Assembly (NCBI RefSeq): GCF_021026315.1
Contig: NZ_JAJNCX010000003.1
Span: forward strand, 62,001-126,000
Origin: Rhizobium sp. C4
GTDB taxonomy: Bacteria > Pseudomonadota > Alphaproteobacteria > Rhizobiales > Rhizobiaceae
Length of the DNA: 64,000 nt
Reading direction: 5' to 3'
In this document: piece after piece, positions 26,233 to 34,973 of the stretch
How positions within the stretch are numbered: position 1 is the first letter of the stretch
Layout of the letters: every line of letters begins with the position of its first letter
Position numbers and translations under genes: made by a program
Notes under the pieces: generated by a model
What the model was told of the DNA's origin: nothing
The model's database searches: none
The model's input: only the letters and a program-made list of their open reading frames with translations

Positions 26233-27372
26233 ATGATGCAGTTTCGCAAAGTCGCTCTCGTTGTCGCAGCCCTCATGCCGACCTTGGCCGACTTGGTGGA
26301 AGCCGCCGACAACCGGCCGGCCAAGGCGACATTCGGGGCGATGACGCTTGGTTCTTCGCAGGAACCGCAGCCCATCGGCTTCTACGCCAAGGGCTGCCAG
26401 GCGGGCGCGGTGCAATTGCCCTATGACGGGCCGAGCTGGCAGGTCATGCGGCTGGAGCGCAACCGCCGCTGGGGCCAGCCGCAGATGATCTCCTTCATCC
26501 AGCAATTCTCCCGCGATGCCACGCGGGATGGCTGGCCGGGTCTGCTGATCGGCGACATTTCCCAGCCGCGCGGCGGGCCGATGGTCAATGGCCATGCCTC
26601 GCACCAGATCGGGCTCGATGCGGATATCTGGCTTTCGCCGATGCCGCGTCAGCGCCTCTCGGGAGAAGAGCGCGAGAAACTCGCCGCCGTCTCCATGCTG
26701 AAGAAGGGCGAATATCTGACCATCGACAATCGCAACTGGAGCAGCGGTCAGGCCCGGCTGATCATGCGCGCGGCAAGCTATCCGCAGGTGCAGCGCGTCT
26801 TCGTCAATCCGGCGATCAAGAAAAAGCTCTGCGAAACATGGACCGGCGACCGCTCCTTCATGGGCAAGGTCCGCCCCATTGGCGGCCATGATTCCCATTT
26901 CCATGTCCGGCTCTTCTGCCCGCCGGGCGTTGCCAATTGCAAGGCGCAGCCCGAGGTCCAGCCGGGCGATGGCTGCGGCAAGGATCTCGACGCCTGGTTC
27001 GCGCCACGCACCGTCAAGAAACCGACCTCGCCGATCAAGCCGCCGCCGAAGCCGCGCATCATCACGGTGGGCGATCTCCCGCCCGCCTGCCAGGCCGTGC
27101 TCGCCTCATCGGCACGGCGTGGCGACGACAACATGGGCATGCCCTATGCGCCGCTGGCTTCCGCCGACTCCAGCGTCGGCACGCCGATCACCACACTTGC
27201 CGCCTACCGCGAGAAGATGACCGGCCCCGCCGCCATGGCAACCGCCGCCATGCCCGAAAACCCGTCCACTGTGGCAACGGCCGCCGATCCGGCCCCGACG
27301 AGCGCCGCCGCTGCACCGTGGATCGCCCTGCCGGAAAAGGTGCCGGTGCCGCGGGTTCGCCCGGTGCATTGA
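26233..27372 (+). CDS. mepA: Penicillin-insensitive murein endopeptidase
   Basis: Periplasmic metallo-endopeptidase that cuts D-Ala to meso-DAP cross-links in peptidoglycan (LAS family). From the chosen ATG the protein has 379 residues. It has a signal peptide ending LVEAAD (about residue 25), then the catalytic domain with zinc ligands in GHASHQIGLDADIW (His121, Asp131) and GGHDSHFHVRLFCP (His219, His222, His224). A proline/alanine-rich C-terminal extension (about 260-379) exceeds the E. coli length of 274. An upstream in-frame ATG at 26125 gives a longer, non-signal N-terminus; GGGA eight to nine bases before 26233 favours that start. Confidence 0.92.
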   Translation: MMQFRKVALVVAALMPTLADLVEAADNRPAKATFGAMTLGSSQEPQPIGFYAKGCQAGAVQLPYDGPSWQVMRLERNRRWGQPQMISFIQQFSRDATRDGWPGLLIGDISQPRGGPMVNGHASHQIGLDADIWLSPMPRQRLSGEEREKLAAVSMLKKGEYLTIDNRNWSSGQARLIMRAASYPQVQRVFVNPAIKKKLCETWTGDRSFMGKVRPIGGHDSHFHVRLFCPPGVANCKAQPEVQPGDGCGKDLDAWFAPRTVKKPTSPIKPPPKPRIITVGDLPPACQAVLASSARRGDDNMGMPYAPLASADSSVGTPITTLAAYREKMTGPAAMATAAMPENPSTVATAADPAPTSAAAAPWIALPEKVPVPRVRPVH

Positions 27373-27460
27373 GCGGATCGTGCGGCCCCGGGGCTTTTCA
27401 ACGGCGCAGCGTTCCTGTAATGCCTAAACCGATTTAAATTCCGATCCTGCAGGAGTTTCC

Positions 27461-27835
27461 ATGGCGGAAGACCGGGCAATCGCGCTCATTGCGCATGACC
27501 AGAAAAAGGCCGAGATGGCGGATTTCGCCGCCCGCCATGTCGAGATTTTGCAGCGTCACCGGCTGGTCGCGACCGGAACGACGGGCGGCCGCATCCTGGA
27601 AGTGTGCCCCAATCTCGACCTGACGCGGCTGAAAAGCGGACCGCTCGGTGGCGACCAGCAGATCGGCGCATTGATCGCGACTGGCGAGATTTCCATGCTG
27701 ATTTTCTTCACCGATCCTTTGACGCCCCTGCCGCATGATGTAGATGTCAAGGCACTGACGCGTCTTGCGACCGTTTACGACGTTCCGATGGCGCTGAACC
27801 GCGCCACGGCGGAACTGCTGATCGACAAAATCTGA
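27461..27835 (+). CDS. mgsA: Methylglyoxal synthase
   Basis: Converts dihydroxyacetone phosphate to methylglyoxal and phosphate, a bypass that relieves sugar-phosphate overload. The 124-residue protein is slightly shorter than E. coli MgsA (152). Conserved residues are visible: His12 in [15 protein letters not shown] (39-43) for phosphate binding, catalytic Asp65 in [11 protein letters not shown] and His92 in [18 protein letters not shown] precedes the ATG at a good distance. It is followed by glk 34 bases away on the same strand, so synthesis of methylglyoxal and sugar phosphorylation are probably co-expressed. Confidence 0.93.
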   Translation: MAEDRAIALIAHDQKKAEMADFAARHVEILQRHRLVATGTTGGRILEVCPNLDLTRLKSGPLGGDQQIGALIATGEISMLIFFTDPLTPLPHDVDVKALTRLATVYDVPMALNRATAELLIDKI

Positions 27836-27869
27836 CCCGCGCTCTCGGGCGCTGACGAGACTTGATGAC

Positions 27870-28898
27870 ATGGCCAGAGCGAACGACCACGACGCCACCC
27901 TTCCGTTCCCGATCCTGATTGGCGATATCGGCGGCACCAATGCCCGCTTCGCGCTTCTGGTCGATGCCTATGAACAGCCGAAGTTCTTCCCGAACGTCCA
28001 CACGGCCGATTTCGCAACGATGAACGAGGCAATCCAGGCGAGCGTGCTGGACAAGACCTCGGTGCAGCCGCGATCGGCCATCCTTGCAATTGCCGGCCCC
28101 ATTCAGGGCGATGAAATTCCGCTGACCAATTGTCCCTGGGTGGTCAAGCCGAAGGAAATGATTTCAGACCTCGGCTTCAGCGATGTCCTCGTCATCAACG
28201 ATTTCGAAGCGCAGGCGCTGGCGATTGCATCGCTGGGCGCGACAGACCGCGAGCAGATCGGCGGCGGCGCAAGCCTCGCATCCGCCTCGCGCGCGGTTCT
28301 TGGGCCGGGCACCGGCCTCGGCGTTGCCGGCCTTGTCTATGCCCAGCATGCCTGGATCCCGGTTCCGGGCGAGGGTGGTCATATCGATGTTGGCCCGCGC
28401 ACGGACCGCGATTATCAGCTCTTCCCGCATTACGAGCCGATCGAGGGGCGCATCTCCGCCGAGCAGCTGCTCTGCGGCCGTGGCCTCGTGAACATCTATC
28501 ACGCCGTCTGCACGGTCGATGGCATCGAGCCCGTGCTGAAGACGCCGGCGGATGTCTCCACCGCTGCCCTGTCGGCCACGCCGGACAAGGCGGCAGCCGA
28601 AACGCTGACGCTGTTCTCCACCTATCTCGGCCGCGTTGCGGGCGATTTCGCGCTGACCTTCATGGCCAAGGGCGGCGTGTTCCTGGCGGGTGGCATCTCG
28701 CAGAAGATCATCCCGGCGCTCAAGGGCCCTGCCTTCCGCGCCGGCTTCGAGGACAAGGCGCCCCACACGGCCGTCATGCGCCAGATCCCGACCTATGTCG
28801 TGACCCATCCGCAGGCAGCCCTTTCCGGGCTTGCCGATTACGCCCGCACGCCGGCCCGTTTCGGGCTCGCCTCCGAAGGACGCCGCTGGCGCGGCTGA
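27870..28898 (+). CDS. glk: Glucokinase
   Basis: ATP-dependent phosphorylation of glucose to glucose-6-phosphate in the cytosol. The 342-residue protein belongs to the bacterial Glk (not ROK) family. The phosphate-binding motif [10 protein letters not shown] is at 18-27. Sugar-binding and catalytic blocks are [12 protein letters not shown] and [11 protein letters not shown], then EGGHIDVGP. The family ATP-binding block near the end is [15 protein letters not shown]. The start ATG follows GACTTGATGAC; the nearer purine run is weak. It lies in an mgsA-glk-dapB-gpmA rightward array. Confidence 0.94.
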   Translation: MARANDHDATLPFPILIGDIGGTNARFALLVDAYEQPKFFPNVHTADFATMNEAIQASVLDKTSVQPRSAILAIAGPIQGDEIPLTNCPWVVKPKEMISDLGFSDVLVINDFEAQALAIASLGATDREQIGGGASLASASRAVLGPGTGLGVAGLVYAQHAWIPVPGEGGHIDVGPRTDRDYQLFPHYEPIEGRISAEQLLCGRGLVNIYHAVCTVDGIEPVLKTPADVSTAALSATPDKAAAETLTLFSTYLGRVAGDFALTFMAKGGVFLAGGISQKIIPALKGPAFRAGFEDKAPHTAVMRQIPTYVVTHPQAALSGLADYARTPARFGLASEGRRWRG

Positions 28899-28973
28899 AC
28901 GACCAAGGGACGGGTGGCCAAGGCGCATTCGTCCGGTTATAGAACTGGGAAAAATGTAAGGGACGGAAACGCC

Positions 28974-29801
28974 ATGGACGATGGAATGGATATGCGGCTG
29001 GTGGTTGTCGGTGCGGCAGGACGCATGGGACAGACGCTGGTCAAAGCCATTCATGCCATGCCGGGCGTCACGCTCTCGGGCGCCATCGAGCGCCCCGGTT
29101 CCTTCGCCCTTGGTCGCGATATCGGCGAGATCGCCGGTCTCGGGCATCTCGGAATTCCCGTAACCGACGATCCGCTCAAGGCCTTTGTCGCTGCCGATGG
29201 CGTCATCGATTTCACCTCGCCCGCCGCCACCTGCGACTTCGCCGAACTAACCGCCCAGGCGCGCATCGTCCACATCATCGGCACGACCGGCCTTTCCGAA
29301 GACGACGAGAAGAAGATTGCGGCCGCCGCCCGCCACGCCCGCATCGTCAAGTCCGGCAATATGAGCCTTGGCGTCAACCTGCTCGGCGTTCTCGTGCGCC
29401 AGGCGGCGAAGGCGCTCGACGCTGCCGGCTGGGATATCGAGGTGCTGGAAATGCACCACAAGCACAAGGTCGATGCACCCTCCGGCACCGCCTATCTGCT
29501 CGGCCGCGAGGCTGCCAAGGGCAGGGGCGTGGACCTGAAGGACAAGGCCGTGAAGGTGCGCGACGGCGTCACCGGCCCGCGCGAGGACGGCACGATCGGC
29601 TTTGCGACGCTCCGCGGCGGCGGCGTCATCGGCGACCATTCGGTGATGTTTGCCAGCGAAAGCGAGATGATCACGCTGTCGCACCGTGCCACCGATCGTT
29701 CGCTCTTCGCCTCCGGCGCGCTGAAATCCGCGCTTTGGGCACGCGACAAGAAGCCCGGCCTTTATTCGACGCTCGACGTGCTCGGGTTGTCCGCAGACTG
29801 A
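28974..29801 (+). CDS. dapB: 4-Hydroxy-tetrahydrodipicolinate reductase
   Basis: NAD(P)H-dependent step of lysine and diaminopimelate synthesis. From the ATG at 28974 it has 275 residues. The N-terminal nucleotide-binding loop is [11 protein letters not shown] (about 11-20), and the catalytic block is [19 protein letters not shown], with the His-His pair and Lys. GGGACGGA lies just before the start; a longer reading from 28914 has no such site. Diaminopimelate is needed for peptidoglycan, which fits the neighbouring mepA loosely. The gene ends with TGA followed by a run of T and a weak hairpin. Confidence 0.95.
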   Translation: MDDGMDMRLVVVGAAGRMGQTLVKAIHAMPGVTLSGAIERPGSFALGRDIGEIAGLGHLGIPVTDDPLKAFVAADGVIDFTSPAATCDFAELTAQARIVHIIGTTGLSEDDEKKIAAAARHARIVKSGNMSLGVNLLGVLVRQAAKALDAAGWDIEVLEMHHKHKVDAPSGTAYLLGREAAKGRGVDLKDKAVKVRDGVTGPREDGTIGFATLRGGGVIGDHSVMFASESEMITLSHRATDRSLFASGALKSALWARDKKPGLYSTLDVLGLSAD

Positions 29802-29813
29802 TTTTTTAAAAAC

Positions 29814-29838
29814 GGCTCGCTTTCGCGGGCCGAACTTT
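29814..29838 (+). terminator. Weak hairpin between dapB and gpmA
   Basis: GGCTCGC-TTTC-GCGGGCC, a 7-base stem with one G-T wobble, followed by GAACTTTTG. It lies between dapB and gpmA; the T-run is short and the ribosome site of gpmA follows at once, so it may attenuate rather than stop transcription. Confidence 0.35.
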
Positions 29839-29854
29839 TGTGAGGAAGACGACG

Positions 29855-30490
29855 ATGAGTGGAACGCTTGTACTGGTCCGTCACGGCCAGAGCGAATGGA
29901 ACCTGAAGAACCTCTTCACCGGCTGGCGCGACCCGGACCTGACCGAACTCGGTGTCCAGGAAGCCACCGCCGGCGCCAAGGCGCTTGCCGATTACGGCAT
30001 CAAGTTCGACATCGCGTTTACCTCGGACCTGACCCGCGCGCAGAAGACCTGCAAGATCATCCTCGACGGCGTCGGCCAGCCGAACCTCGAGGTCATCAAG
30101 GATCAGGCGCTCAACGAACGCGACTACGGCGACCTTTCCGGCCTCAACAAGGACGACGCCCGCGCCAAATGGGGCGAAGAGCAGGTCCATATCTGGCGCC
30201 GCTCCTATGACGTTCCCCCGCCGGGCGGCGAAAGCCTGAAGGACACCGGCGCCCGCGTCTGGCCCTATTACATGACCGAAATTCTCCCCCGCGTGCTACG
30301 CGGCGAAAAGGTACTGGTCGCCGCCCACGGCAATTCGCTCCGCTCCCTCCTCATGGTCCTCGACCGCCTCGACTCGACCAAGATCCTCGGCGTCAACCTC
30401 GCGACAGGTGTCCCGATGGTCTACAAGCTGAACGCGGACTCGACGGTCGCTTCGAAGGAAGTGCTCGGGGATATGTCCGGGGCGCATTGA
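29855..30490 (+). CDS. gpmA: 2,3-bisphosphoglycerate-dependent phosphoglycerate mutase
   Basis: Interconverts 3- and 2-phosphoglycerate in glycolysis and gluconeogenesis. The 211-residue protein has the phospho-histidine in [10 protein letters not shown] (His10), the block [17 protein letters not shown], and a second histidine in [12 protein letters not shown]. It is a little shorter than the E. coli enzyme (250), as is common in alphaproteobacteria. GAGGAAG precedes the ATG at 29855. A strong terminator follows, shared with the small convergent gene. Confidence 0.94.
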   Translation: MSGTLVLVRHGQSEWNLKNLFTGWRDPDLTELGVQEATAGAKALADYGIKFDIAFTSDLTRAQKTCKIILDGVGQPNLEVIKDQALNERDYGDLSGLNKDDARAKWGEEQVHIWRRSYDVPPPGGESLKDTGARVWPYYMTEILPRVLRGEKVLVAAHGNSLRSLLMVLDRLDSTKILGVNLATGVPMVYKLNADSTVASKEVLGDMSGAH

Positions 30491-30512
30491 GGCGAAAACG
30501 AACCTCATTCGA

Positions 30513-30559
30513 AACCACGCTTGAACTCGGAAGTTTCTGAGAGCAAGGCGTGGTTTTTT
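30513..30559 (+). terminator. Terminator after gpmA
   Basis: AACCACGCTTG and CAAGGCGTGGTT pair with one bulged G around a 21-base loop region, followed by TTTTTT. It starts 23 bases after the gpmA stop and lies before the convergent small gene. Confidence 0.7.
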
Positions 30560-30577
30560 GTATCAGTGGGGCTAGTA

Positions 30578-30895
30578 TCAGGCCGTGTACTGCCAGTCCA
30601 TGCAGAACCATGACCACGCGTTTATCAGTGTAGCAAACCGCCTCGGTAGCTCGGAGCCGTCAAGAGCCCGATCCATGTTCTTCTTGTATTGCTTCACATA
30701 GCTGATGAATTGATGAATGACAGGGTATGCAAGCAGCGTACTTCCGCAGAAGCCTACGGCGGCGTCCTCACGGGGCAGCGGGAATACCTTCTGACATACG
30801 TCGATGTTACCGCCACCCGACAATCGGCTGTCTGAGCAGAATACAAGCTCAGAACCTCCTGGCAATCGACGCTCCCATGCAATCGTTATCGTCAT
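30578..30895 (-). pseudogene. Probable truncated Ntn-hydrolase (HslV/proteasome-like) fragment
   Basis: A 105-residue reading frame. The first 70 residues resemble the N-terminal part of proteasome-type hydrolases: Thr2 right after the initiator methionine, SDSRLS where HslV has GDGQ, an internal QKVFPL, and AVGFCGSTLLAYPV where HslV has [10 protein letters not shown]. Related rhizobial hypothetical proteins are about twice as long, so the frame looks truncated near DWQYTA, close to the gpmA terminator. No clear ribosome site precedes the ATG. The surrounding DNA is lower in GC. Whether the fragment is made, and whether it is a remnant of a longer gene, cannot be settled by eye; I call it a likely remnant. 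Confidence 0.45.
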
Positions 30896-31155
30896 CGGTC
30901 ACCAGGTTGGTGAGAATATCAATCAGAGCGAGTACGCTCAATGTACCTCAGACATTGATTTACTGCCAGAGCCGAAAATCAAGTCAAAAACTTCGCTGTG
31001 GCCACGGTGAGATAAAGAGGCCGCAGCGACAGAGGCTTGCTTCGCCACCGCGTAGCGAAATTGCCCGACTGAAATGTTATCTAAGCGAACTGTCAGCTTG
31101 CGGATAACCAACTGGGTAGAGCGTGCGGAGGAATCGAGGGCTCAAAGCCGCCCCC

Positions 31156-32037
31156 TCAAGCCTTCCCCGCCTCCCAGCCCAGCATGGCGCGCTTGCGCGT
31201 CAGTCCCCAGTGATAGCCCGTCAGCGCGCCGGATTTGCCGAGCGCACGATGACACGGCACCACGAACGAGATCGGGTTGGCGCCCACCGCCGCCCCGACG
31301 GCGCGGCTGGCGGTCGGCTGGCCGATATGGCCGGCGATCGAGGAATAGGTGACGGCGCGGCCCATCGGGATCTTGAGCAGCTGCTCCCAGACCCGGATCT
31401 GGAAATCCGTCCCGATGAGCACCACGCGCAAAGGCTCTTCCTGCCGCCAGCGCTGAGCATCGAAAATGCGCGCCGCATAGGGTGCCGTTGCCGCACTGTC
31501 TTCGACATAGCGGGCATTCGGCCAGCGCCGCGCCATGTCCTCAAAGGCGGCGCGCTCGCCGCCCTCGTCGGAAAAGGCAAGGCCGGAAAGCCCGCGCGGC
31601 GTCACCATGACAAGCGCAATCCCGAACGGCGAGGGGTGGAAGCCATAGCGGATTTCCAGCCCCGCGCCCTTCGCCTTCCATTCGCCCGGCGACATGGCCT
31701 CATGCGTGACGAAAAGATCATGCAGCCGGCTCGGCCCGGACAAGCCCACCTCCAGCGAGGTGTCGAGCAGGGGCATGCCCTCGCGGCCAAGCAGCCGCTT
31801 GGCATGATCCAGCGTCACGGCCTGCAGGAAGGCCTTGGGCGAAAGCCCGGCCCAGCGGGTAAAGGTTTTCTGCAATTGCGTCGGCGACTGGCCAAGTTCA
31901 CCGGCAAGCCGTTCCAGGGACGGCTGCGCCTGATAATCCTCGGTCAGCAGTTCGATCACCCGGCAGACCGTGTTGTAGTCGGAATCCTCCGGCGTGATGT
32001 CGCGGGCAAGAGCGGGATCGAAATGGGCAAGTGTCAT
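31156..32037 (-). CDS. AraC-HTH/O6-alkylguanine-DNA alkyltransferase fusion
   Basis: A DNA repair and regulatory protein that accepts a methyl group from O6-methylguanine onto cysteine. From the ATG at 32037 (AGGAG upstream) it has 293 residues. An AraC-type helix-turn-helix lies near 35-105 (LERLAGELGQSPTQLQKTF). The alkyltransferase domain covers about 125-285, with the acceptor Cys262 in VVPCHRALG. Unlike E. coli Ada there is no N-terminal zinc/phosphotriester domain with its four cysteines. Ogt-type proteins with this architecture are common in rhizobia, so the absence is a family trait rather than damage. It is transcribed away from the DCC gene. Confidence 0.9.
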   Translation of the reverse strand: MTLAHFDPALARDITPEDSDYNTVCRVIELLTEDYQAQPSLERLAGELGQSPTQLQKTFTRWAGLSPKAFLQAVTLDHAKRLLGREGMPLLDTSLEVGLSGPSRLHDLFVTHEAMSPGEWKAKGAGLEIRYGFHPSPFGIALVMVTPRGLSGLAFSDEGGERAAFEDMARRWPNARYVEDSAATAPYAARIFDAQRWRQEEPLRVVLIGTDFQIRVWEQLLKIPMGRAVTYSSIAGHIGQPTASRAVGAAVGANPISFVVPCHRALGKSGALTGYHWGLTRKRAMLGWEAGKA

Positions 32038-32266
32038 GGCAAGTCTCCTTGGCCCTATCGATACCGCCGCCTGCGGTGCTCCTCCACCCGTTTCTTGCGT
32101 CGGCGCACCTGGAAAAGCGCTCTGCGGCTTTTTGTCAGGCATTTCGTAACGAGTTGCGGGTGTAAGGTTCTGTAAGTTGTGTTGAAGGCGCGGGCAATTT
32201 TGGGCAGTGTCTTTCTTGATCGAAGCCAGCCTCTGATGCTGGTGATCGCCGCCTTGGGAAAAACAG

Positions 32267-32689
32267 ATGGCAGCAGACTTGTCTCAATCTCGGCCTGATG
32301 GCCCGATCATCCTCTTCGATGCGGAATGCGTCCTGTGCTCGGCCAATGCCCAATTCATCCTCAAGCATGACAGAACCGGGCATTTCCGGCTCGCCTCCAT
32401 GCAGGGCAGTGTCGGTGACGCGCTTTACCGTACGTATGGCATGGACCCGAGCGATCCCGTCAGCATCTTGGTCGTCGATGGCGACAGGGTGCGGCAGGAT
32501 AGCGACGCGGTTCTGAGCATTTACGAGGGGCTTGGCTATCCCTGGCGTCTGTTTTCCGTGTTTCGCCTCGTGCCGGCAGTCCTGCGCGACCCCGTCTATC
32601 GCTGGGTGGCGCGCAATCGCTATCGCCTGTTTGGCAAGCGCGAGGAATGCTGGATCGCGCCGCCGGCCTATCGGGACCGGATATTGTGA
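32267..32689 (+). CDS. DCC-family thiol-disulfide oxidoreductase-like protein
   Basis: A 140-residue DUF393 protein. The defining motif is normally DGxCxLC near the N-terminus; here it is FDAECVLCS (Cys21, Cys24), so the glycine is alanine and the residue before the first cysteine is glutamate. A later block LVVDGDRVRQDSDAVLSIYEGLGYPWRL and a C-terminal VARNRYRLFGKREECW fit the family. No signal peptide is present. The redox function is inferred from the CxxC motif only. It lies 53 bases upstream of a saccharopine-dehydrogenase/DUF4166 gene on the same strand, a pairing seen in other bacteria as far as I know. Confidence 0.85.
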   Translation: MAADLSQSRPDGPIILFDAECVLCSANAQFILKHDRTGHFRLASMQGSVGDALYRTYGMDPSDPVSILVVDGDRVRQDSDAVLSIYEGLGYPWRLFSVFRLVPAVLRDPVYRWVARNRYRLFGKREECWIAPPAYRDRIL

Positions 32690-32742
32690 GCGGCGCGGCG
32701 AGAGGGTGACGCTCTTGCCGGCCATGAGGGAGCGGTTCCATC

Positions 32743-34476
32743 ATGAAGATCATGATCTTGGGTGGCTATGGCGTTTTTGGCGGGCGGCTGGCCCAGCTGC
32801 TGGCCGATCTGCCTGAGCTTGAACTGCTGATCTGCGGGCGAAGCCTGCCACGCGCCGAAGCCTTCTGCGCCAGCTATCGTGGGTCGGCCCGGGTGTCTCC
32901 GCTGGCAGCCGATCGCCGCAACATTACCGCTGTGTTGCGCGCCCAGGCGCCTGATCTCCTCGTCGACGCCTCGGGGCCGTTCCAGGATTATGGAGCGGAT
33001 CTATATGGCGTCATCGAGGCCTGCATCGCAGCGGGCGTCAACTATCTCGATTTCGCCGATGCGGCCGATTTTGTCTTTGGCGTCGACCAGTTCGATGATG
33101 CGGCCAAAGCGGCGGGTGTCTTTGTCCTTTCCGGTGTCAGCAGTTTTCCCGTGCTGACGGCCGCAGTGTTGCGGCACATGGCACAGTCGATGGAGATCCA
33201 GACCGTCGAGGGCGGCATCGCGCCGTCGCCCTATGCCGGAATAGGTCTCAATGTCATGCGCGCGGTGGTCGGCTATGCCGGTGCGCCGGTGAAGCTCAGG
33301 CGAAACGGCAAGTCGGGCCATGGTATCGGCCTTGCGGAAAGCAGGCGCTTCACGGTCGCCATTCCGGGCCGGATGCCGCTTCGCAACATTCATTTCTCGT
33401 TGGTCGATGTGCCGGATTTGCAGGTTCTGCCGCCCGAACATCCGACCATGACGGACATCTGGATGGGGGCTGGGCCCGTGCCGGAATTCCTTCATCGCAT
33501 GCTCAATCTTCTGGCAAAGGCCCGGGCGCGCTGGTCGCTTCCTTCGCTCGAACCGCTGTCGCCCTTGTTTTATGCCGTGCTGAACCGCCTGCGCTTTGGC
33601 GAGCATCGCGGCGGCATGTATGTCAGGGCCACCGGCGTGGCTGACGGTCAACCGAGGCAAATGAGCTGGCACCTTCTGGCGGAAGGTGACGACGGTCCGT
33701 TTATCCCCTCCATGGCCATCGAGGCGCTCATTCGCCGGCTGCTGGCCGACAAGCGGCCGGAGGTCGGAGCCCGCCCGGCGACGCGAGCGCTGGAGCTCGA
33801 AGATTATGATCGCCTGTTCCATGATCGGACCATCTTTACGGGTATCCGCCACGAGATGCCCGATGCGCCCATCTATCGGCAGCTGCTCGGTTCTGCATTC
33901 GATGCGCTGCCGCCGCGCCTGAAGGAAATCCACGATTCAGGCCGTCAGCAGACCTGGGAGGGCGTTGCCTCCGTGCGTCGAGGCGGCGGCTTGCTCGCCC
34001 GTGCCCTGGCGGCCCTCTATGGTTTCCCCAAGGCAGCGGCGCAGGTCCCGGTGAGCGTGTCCTATGTCGCCGCCCATGGTGTCGAACACTGGACGCGCAG
34101 CTTTGGCGGCAAGCGCTTTTCGTCCGCCCAGTTCCTCGGCACCGGCAAGGAGCAATATCTGCTCATCGAGCGCTTCGGCTTGGTCTCCGTCGCGCTCTCA
34201 CTGGTCAAGGAGGGCGACTGCCTCTATTTCGTGCCGCGGCGATGGTCCATGGCGGGCCTGCCCTTGCCGGCTTTCCTTCTGCCGTCGGGCAAGAGCTTTG
34301 AAACCGAGAGCGAAGGCCGTTTCTGCTTCGACGTCGAAATTTCAGCGCCGCTGATCGGCACAGTCGTGGCCTATCGCGGAACGCTGCTGCCGGCAGGTCA
34401 TGAGGAAAAACCGCATCCTGCGGTCGCGGCCGAGGAGACTAAATCCGCTGCTTCACCGTTGCCAGCGCGCGGGTGA
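32743..34476 (+). CDS. Saccharopine dehydrogenase-type protein with DUF4166
   Basis: A 577-residue protein of two parts. The N-terminal half has a Rossmann-type NAD(P) site (GGYGVFGG, residues 7-14) and the blocks DLLVDASGPFQDYG and NYLDFADAADFVFGVDQFD typical of saccharopine dehydrogenase-like reductases. From about residue 385 to 545 lies a DUF4166-like domain (PRLKEIHDSGRQQTWEGVAS, WTRSFGGKRFSS). The true substrate is unknown; the lysine-catabolic reaction of the named family should not be assumed. Its 3' end overlaps the convergent DUF2244 gene by 38 bases. Confidence 0.87.
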   Translation: MKIMILGGYGVFGGRLAQLLADLPELELLICGRSLPRAEAFCASYRGSARVSPLAADRRNITAVLRAQAPDLLVDASGPFQDYGADLYGVIEACIAAGVNYLDFADAADFVFGVDQFDDAAKAAGVFVLSGVSSFPVLTAAVLRHMAQSMEIQTVEGGIAPSPYAGIGLNVMRAVVGYAGAPVKLRRNGKSGHGIGLAESRRFTVAIPGRMPLRNIHFSLVDVPDLQVLPPEHPTMTDIWMGAGPVPEFLHRMLNLLAKARARWSLPSLEPLSPLFYAVLNRLRFGEHRGGMYVRATGVADGQPRQMSWHLLAEGDDGPFIPSMAIEALIRRLLADKRPEVGARPATRALELEDYDRLFHDRTIFTGIRHEMPDAPIYRQLLGSAFDALPPRLKEIHDSGRQQTWEGVASVRRGGGLLARALAALYGFPKAAAQVPVSVSYVAAHGVEHWTRSFGGKRFSSAQFLGTGKEQYLLIERFGLVSVALSLVKEGDCLYFVPRRWSMAGLPLPAFLLPSGKSFETESEGRFCFDVEISAPLIGTVVAYRGTLLPAGHEEKPHPAVAAEETKSAASPLPARG

Positions 34477-34951
34477 GGTCGCTCGCCAATTGCTCGCGGG
34501 CTTCCGGATAAAGGAAGTCGCCGAGCGGCGTTTCGCGGCCCTGTCCGGCAACGCACATCGAGGTGATGCCAATTTCGGGGTGGCGGGCGATCTTCAGCTT
34601 GGCCCAGAATGGATTGTAGCGCGCCTCGCGCACGATACCGTTGGGGGCGATCTTGCGGATGGTGAGGTCGAGGCGGGAGAGGCGGATCTGTTCACGGGCG
34701 CGGGCGGAGCGATAGTTCAGCCAGAAGGCGCCATAGAGCAAGACGAAATCGAGGCCGAAGAAGAGCATGATCGGCCAGGCGCCCACCGTCATGAAGAAGA
34801 GCACATGCACGAGGCTCAACACGCCGGTGATCGCGAAGAGAATGCGGAAGCCTTTGCGCCCGAGCGAGCGATGCGGGACAAGCTCGGTTTCATAAACCGG
34901 GCGCTCGCTCATATGCTCGTTGAGGCCAATCGTGCCGTTGCCATCGCTCAT
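34439..34951 (-). CDS. DUF2244 integral membrane protein
   Basis: A 170-residue protein of unknown function. Two membrane helices lie near residues 37-57 and 60-80 (ILFAITGVLSLVHVLFFM, WPIMLFFGLDFVLLYGAFWL). They are followed by a cytoplasmic domain with the DUF2244 blocks ARAREQIRLSRLDLTI and NPFWAKLKIARHP. The family is widespread in alphaproteobacteria and often sits beside nth, as here. The start is 22 bases from divergent nth; the end overlaps the convergent DUF4166 gene. No functional claim can be made. Confidence 0.85.
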   Translation of the reverse strand: MSDGNGTIGLNEHMSERPVYETELVPHRSLGRKGFRILFAITGVLSLVHVLFFMTVGAWPIMLFFGLDFVLLYGAFWLNYRSARAREQIRLSRLDLTIRKIAPNGIVREARYNPFWAKLKIARHPEIGITSMCVAGQGRETPLGDFLYPEAREQLASDLTRALATVKQRI

Positions 34952-34973
34952 GGGGCTCGATTATAGGGGAAGC

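Noticed and set aside
27382-27398. GCCCCGGGGC followed by TTTT after mepA as a terminator
   Set aside because: The palindrome leaves almost no loop, so it would not form a usual terminator hairpin.
31101-31150. A stretch resembling a tRNA D-arm (AACTGGGTAGAGCG)
   Set aside because: No acceptor stem, anticodon arm or T-arm (GGTTCGA) can be paired around it.
30896-31155. A 260-base lower-GC stretch after the Ntn-like frame, checked for small RNA or mobile-element ends
   Set aside because: No inverted terminal repeats, transposase remnant, or convincing promoter-terminator pair was seen; I can say nothing about it.
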